From Atopsyche davidsoni (lineage: Eukaryota > Arthropoda > Insecta > Trichoptera > Hydrobiosidae), in contig JAILWY010000011.1 in the NCBI GenBank assembly GCA_022113835.1, positions 1,426,001 through 1,490,000 of the forward strand: a DNA stretch of 64,000 bases, read 5' to 3'. The position numbers and the translations under genes were made by a program. Of this stretch, positions 61,734-64,000 are shown piece after piece. The notes under the pieces are model-generated. The model saw nothing but the letters and a program-made list of their open reading frames with translations, did no database searches and was not told the DNA's origin. Position 1 is the stretch's first letter. Every line of letters begins with the position of its first letter.

Positions 61734-62753
61734 TTAAAATGAGTCCGTTAAAAACATGAAATATGAATTAACCTCATCTTCTTCGGAGATGGTGGTCCTG
61801 TCTTCGGACACGTCGTGGATGTAGCTGGACGACCTGCAGACGCTGCCCGACCTGCTGTAGTACTGGAAGCCCTTGATCATGATGTTCGCCGCACTCCTGG
61901 ACCTGCCCAGCCTTCTTCCGTTGGCGCCGCGCAGCCCCATGTCCATATCGTCGTCCCTGTGACCGAGACTCCTCCACTCGTCCATGACGTGGTCGGTCCT
62001 CTTGAGGAAGTCCTCGATCTTCGCGCTCAAGTAGCTGGACGCGGTCGAGTCCTCCAGGTGCGCCGCTATTGGCTTCAGGTTCTGCCTGACTTTCTGCTTC
62101 TCGCATCCCAGGATGAACGTGAGATTGGCATCGAACACGACCGGAGCTTGCTCTTTGGCTTTAAACTCATCCACGTCTATTCCGAGGTCTGCCGAACACA
62201 TCTGAGGGAAGGTTCTCCTCGGTGTCGGAGATTTTCCCACTTGTGTTGAGCAGACGCTCATGGCCCGCGTGGGCATGCCATGCAGGAGTTGACCACTGCA
62301 TGATGAATACGTGCTGGAGCTCCTGAGACTGCTGTAGCAAGAAAGCGGACTTGGCGAGCGTGACAGCAGCGATGTTCCGAAAGAGTTCTTCCTTCCTGGA
62401 AGGTCAATAATGCTTCCCGTCTCGATACTGGAGTACCTTTTATAAGGACTCGGAGACCTTGAAACTAAGGTTCTGCTCTCGACGGGCCTGGTGTTCAACC
62501 TGGGAACGGTGTGGATCTCCTTGAGAGGTTTCGAGCTGAAGTTTCTGCTGAACCTCGGTGCCGCAGGGGGTCGCTCGTATTTGGTGTTTATCAGACTCAG
62601 GGGTGAGGTGTTGGACTTGCGCAGAGGGAGAATGGGTCTTCGGAGACCCGGCTGCGGTGCTAGGGGCATCTGCGAACTGGAGGGCACCAGCCCCGCCAGC
62701 ATGGACGGCGCCAGAGGCATGGTGGACCACTTGTCGGTTCGGGGGTTGAGCAC
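61734..62753 (-). CDS. large Ser/Pro-rich exon, possible first exon of a headless myosin XVIII isoform
   Basis: Open for 339 codons on the minus strand with no recognised family. A start at 62720 (second listed Met, ATGCCTCTG in the context CCACCATGCC) is favoured; the first codon of the open frame is GTG directly after a TAA. The protein is rich in Ser, Pro and Arg with repeated RSPSP motifs (possible phosphorylation sites). A better-folded part follows near its end (VDEFKAKEQAPVVFDANL..., IEDFLKRTDHVMDEWRSLG). The first residues (NPRTDKWSTMPLAP) resemble half a kelch repeat, perhaps by chance. A phase-0 donor GTTAAT lies at 61772-61771 after an acidic TTISEEDE. It is compatible with the phase-0 acceptor at 53788, giving 316 + 715 residues. 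If unspliced, the frame stops at 61734. TATAAAAA at 62846-62839 could position transcription start near 62816. It may equally be an independent gene or an internal exon of a gene running past 64 kb. Confidence 0.6.
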   Translation of the reverse strand: MLNPRTDKWSTMPLAPSMLAGLVPSSSQMPLAPQPGLRRPILPLRKSNTSPLSLINTKYERPPAAPRFSRNFSSKPLKEIHTVPRLNTRPVESRTLVSRSPSPYKRYSSIETGSIIDLPGRKNSFGTSLLSRSPSPLSCYSSLRSSSTYSSCSGQLLHGMPTRAMSVCSTQVGKSPTPRRTFPQMCSADLGIDVDEFKAKEQAPVVFDANLTFILGCEKQKVRQNLKPIAAHLEDSTASSYLSAKIEDFLKRTDHVMDEWRSLGHRDDDMDMGLRGANGRRLGRSRSAANIMIKGFQYYSRSGSVCRSSSYIHDVSEDRTTISEEDEVNSYFMFLTDSF

Positions 62754-62838
62754 TTACATCACGGTTCGTTTGTAACTGATATTAATTCGATTATTTAGAC
62801 ACATCTACAGATTTGACCCGATCTGGAATATTTACAAC

Positions 62839-62846
62839 TTTTTATA
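62839..62846 (-). promoter_or_regulatory. TATA-like sequence upstream of the large exon
   Basis: TATAAAAA on the minus strand, about 30 bp before a TCAAA initiator-like start near 62816 and 119 bp before the favoured ATG at 62720. Between them is a minimal ATG-TAA upstream frame (62759-62754). In AT-rich DNA a chance match is quite possible. Confidence 0.3.
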
Positions 62847-64000
62847 AGAAAAAAAAATTCGCACTCACTGTTTTATGTAGTATAATAATAGTTTGAACGG
62901 TTTTAGAGAGTAACTAACGCATGGTTGGTTTGCAAAGAGAGATTAGTAGTTTTAAATATAAGTGATGAAGAGGACCGGCGAGAGAATTGCGATCAATCGA
63001 TAGCGGCTTGCGTGCCAGAAAAACGAGAGGGTAAATTTAGAAATTGACAGGGTTGAATGACAACTAAAAGTGTTCAACGCGTCAGGAGATGCGGCGCACG
63101 CAAGTGGAGATTCACGAAGTCTGATGAGGCACAGGGAAAACAGATAAAAAAGATGTTATTGGGAAAGAGATTTTGTAACATTAATAACAACTCAGTGACT
63201 TTCTTAGAAAAAAGATTCTGCAGGTACAAAAGCATGATTGGTCTTGAAATTGGGAATTAAGATTTTGTCTGATTTATACATGAGTATATATGAAATAAAG
63301 ATAAATAAAATAGATATAAATCAAATTCCAGAATGAATCCAAGAAGTTAGAAGACGAATGGCCCGGTTGAGATAAATGTATGCACAGTGAACACTGCACG
63401 TAGAATGTGGGTTGGATTTAAATATTGCAAGAGTAAATACAAAAAAGTGGATATTAGATACTCAAACGTATTGACGTCATTAGCGGGCAAATATTTTAAA
63501 ACGAGGGGTAAAAAAGCACTGGAGATGGTGATCGTAAAAAAAAAGAAGCTTCTTGATTTTAAAAAACAAATTGAGCAGTAGGAAGACGTAAAGAAGATTA
63601 CGTATGAAGAAGTCTAAAAAAAAAGGAAGAGGGCAACAGAAATGCCGATTGTGGTAAGACTTGCCAAAAATCTAGCTTGGAGTGGTGGAAGTGGTTATTG
63701 GAGATGACAATACGCAATGAGGAAAGAAGCTAGTGCAAATTTTAAACGAGAAATTAATACCAAAAAACCTAATGTCGTGATGGGTGACAAAGACAAGGTT
63801 TCGAGATATGAGAGATAACAATCGTAATAAAGAAGGTAGCCAGAACAGGCTGAGAAAGAAGAAAAAAATTGAAAAAGCGGAAGTGGTTTGGTGGTGGAAG
63901 CAAAAAGCTAGCGAAGATTTAAAAAAATAAATCAACAGCAGAAGGCTGGGAAACACGGAGTATGAAAAAGCGGAAGTGGTTAGTGGGGATGACAATCGCA
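62847..64000. other. upstream flank with diverged repeats
   Basis: Purine-rich sequence without a recognised gene. The last 320 bp contain diverged tandem-like copies built on GGAAGTGGTTA and GATGACAAT (63685, 63868 and 63976), each with AAGCTAG or AGCTAG followed by an A/T-rich part. Frames here are products of biased composition. Confidence 0.45.

Noticed and set aside
62440..62730. Second minus-strand frame overlapping the large unknown exon
   Set aside because: Shorter frame in the same GC-rich exon, without the better start context or the splice donor; treated as a shadow.
1..64000. CRISPR arrays, bacterial operons, prophage or restriction systems
   Set aside because: The window is plainly eukaryotic: split genes, GT/AG introns and insect gene families. 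The tandem repeats present do not have spacer-repeat structure.

Overview
The window is eukaryotic and most likely from a holometabolous insect, probably a moth or butterfly. Genes are split by introns with GT/AG borders. Exons are GC-rich and sit in very AT-rich non-coding DNA. One gene carries an arthropod-type ZAD zinc-associated domain in front of C2H2 fingers. The DNA between genes holds insect-type mobile element remnants (piggyBac ends with TTAA duplications, LINE and SINE tails, snap-back hairpins). The order Lepidoptera is inference; the insect assignment is firmer.

Layout, left to right. (1) 714-3299, minus: a six-exon ZAD-C2H2 zinc-finger protein. (2) 4816-5190, minus: a single-exon prefoldin subunit 1. 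(3) 11493-30618, minus: VMP1 (Drosophila Tango5 type), an ER membrane autophagy protein. Eight exons lie between 11.5 and 16.3 kb, and a first exon across a 14 kb intron adds a SAP-like motif. All exon phases close to a 481-residue protein. (4) 33207-37644, plus: NPRL2, a GATOR1 subunit, with seven exons and 388 residues. (5) 48362-53788, minus: twelve exons coding the last 715 residues of an unconventional myosin XVIII (MYO18A; Drosophila Mhcl) coiled-coil tail. Its motor exons are not in the window. (6) 61734-62753, minus: a large exon of unknown identity. It is phase-compatible with the first tail exon of the myosin and has a TATA-like sequence upstream, so it could start a motor-less myosin XVIII tail isoform.

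The long stretches between these genes (5.2-11.5, 16.3-30.4, 37.6-48.4 and 53.8-61.7 kb) contain no convincing protein genes. They hold a 0.59 kb piggyBac-derived element, two large inverted repeats, a LINE RNase H fragment, a dispersed 3'-tail repeat in three copies, SINE-like repeats, several tandem repeats, and three GC-rich islands with E-box, CRE or YY1-like sites.

Functionally, VMP1 (autophagosome formation) and NPRL2 (amino-acid control of TORC1, which restrains autophagy) form a divergent pair with start codons about 2.6 kb apart. The SAP-like N-terminus on VMP1 and the possible headless myosin XVIII transcript are the two observations most worth following up.
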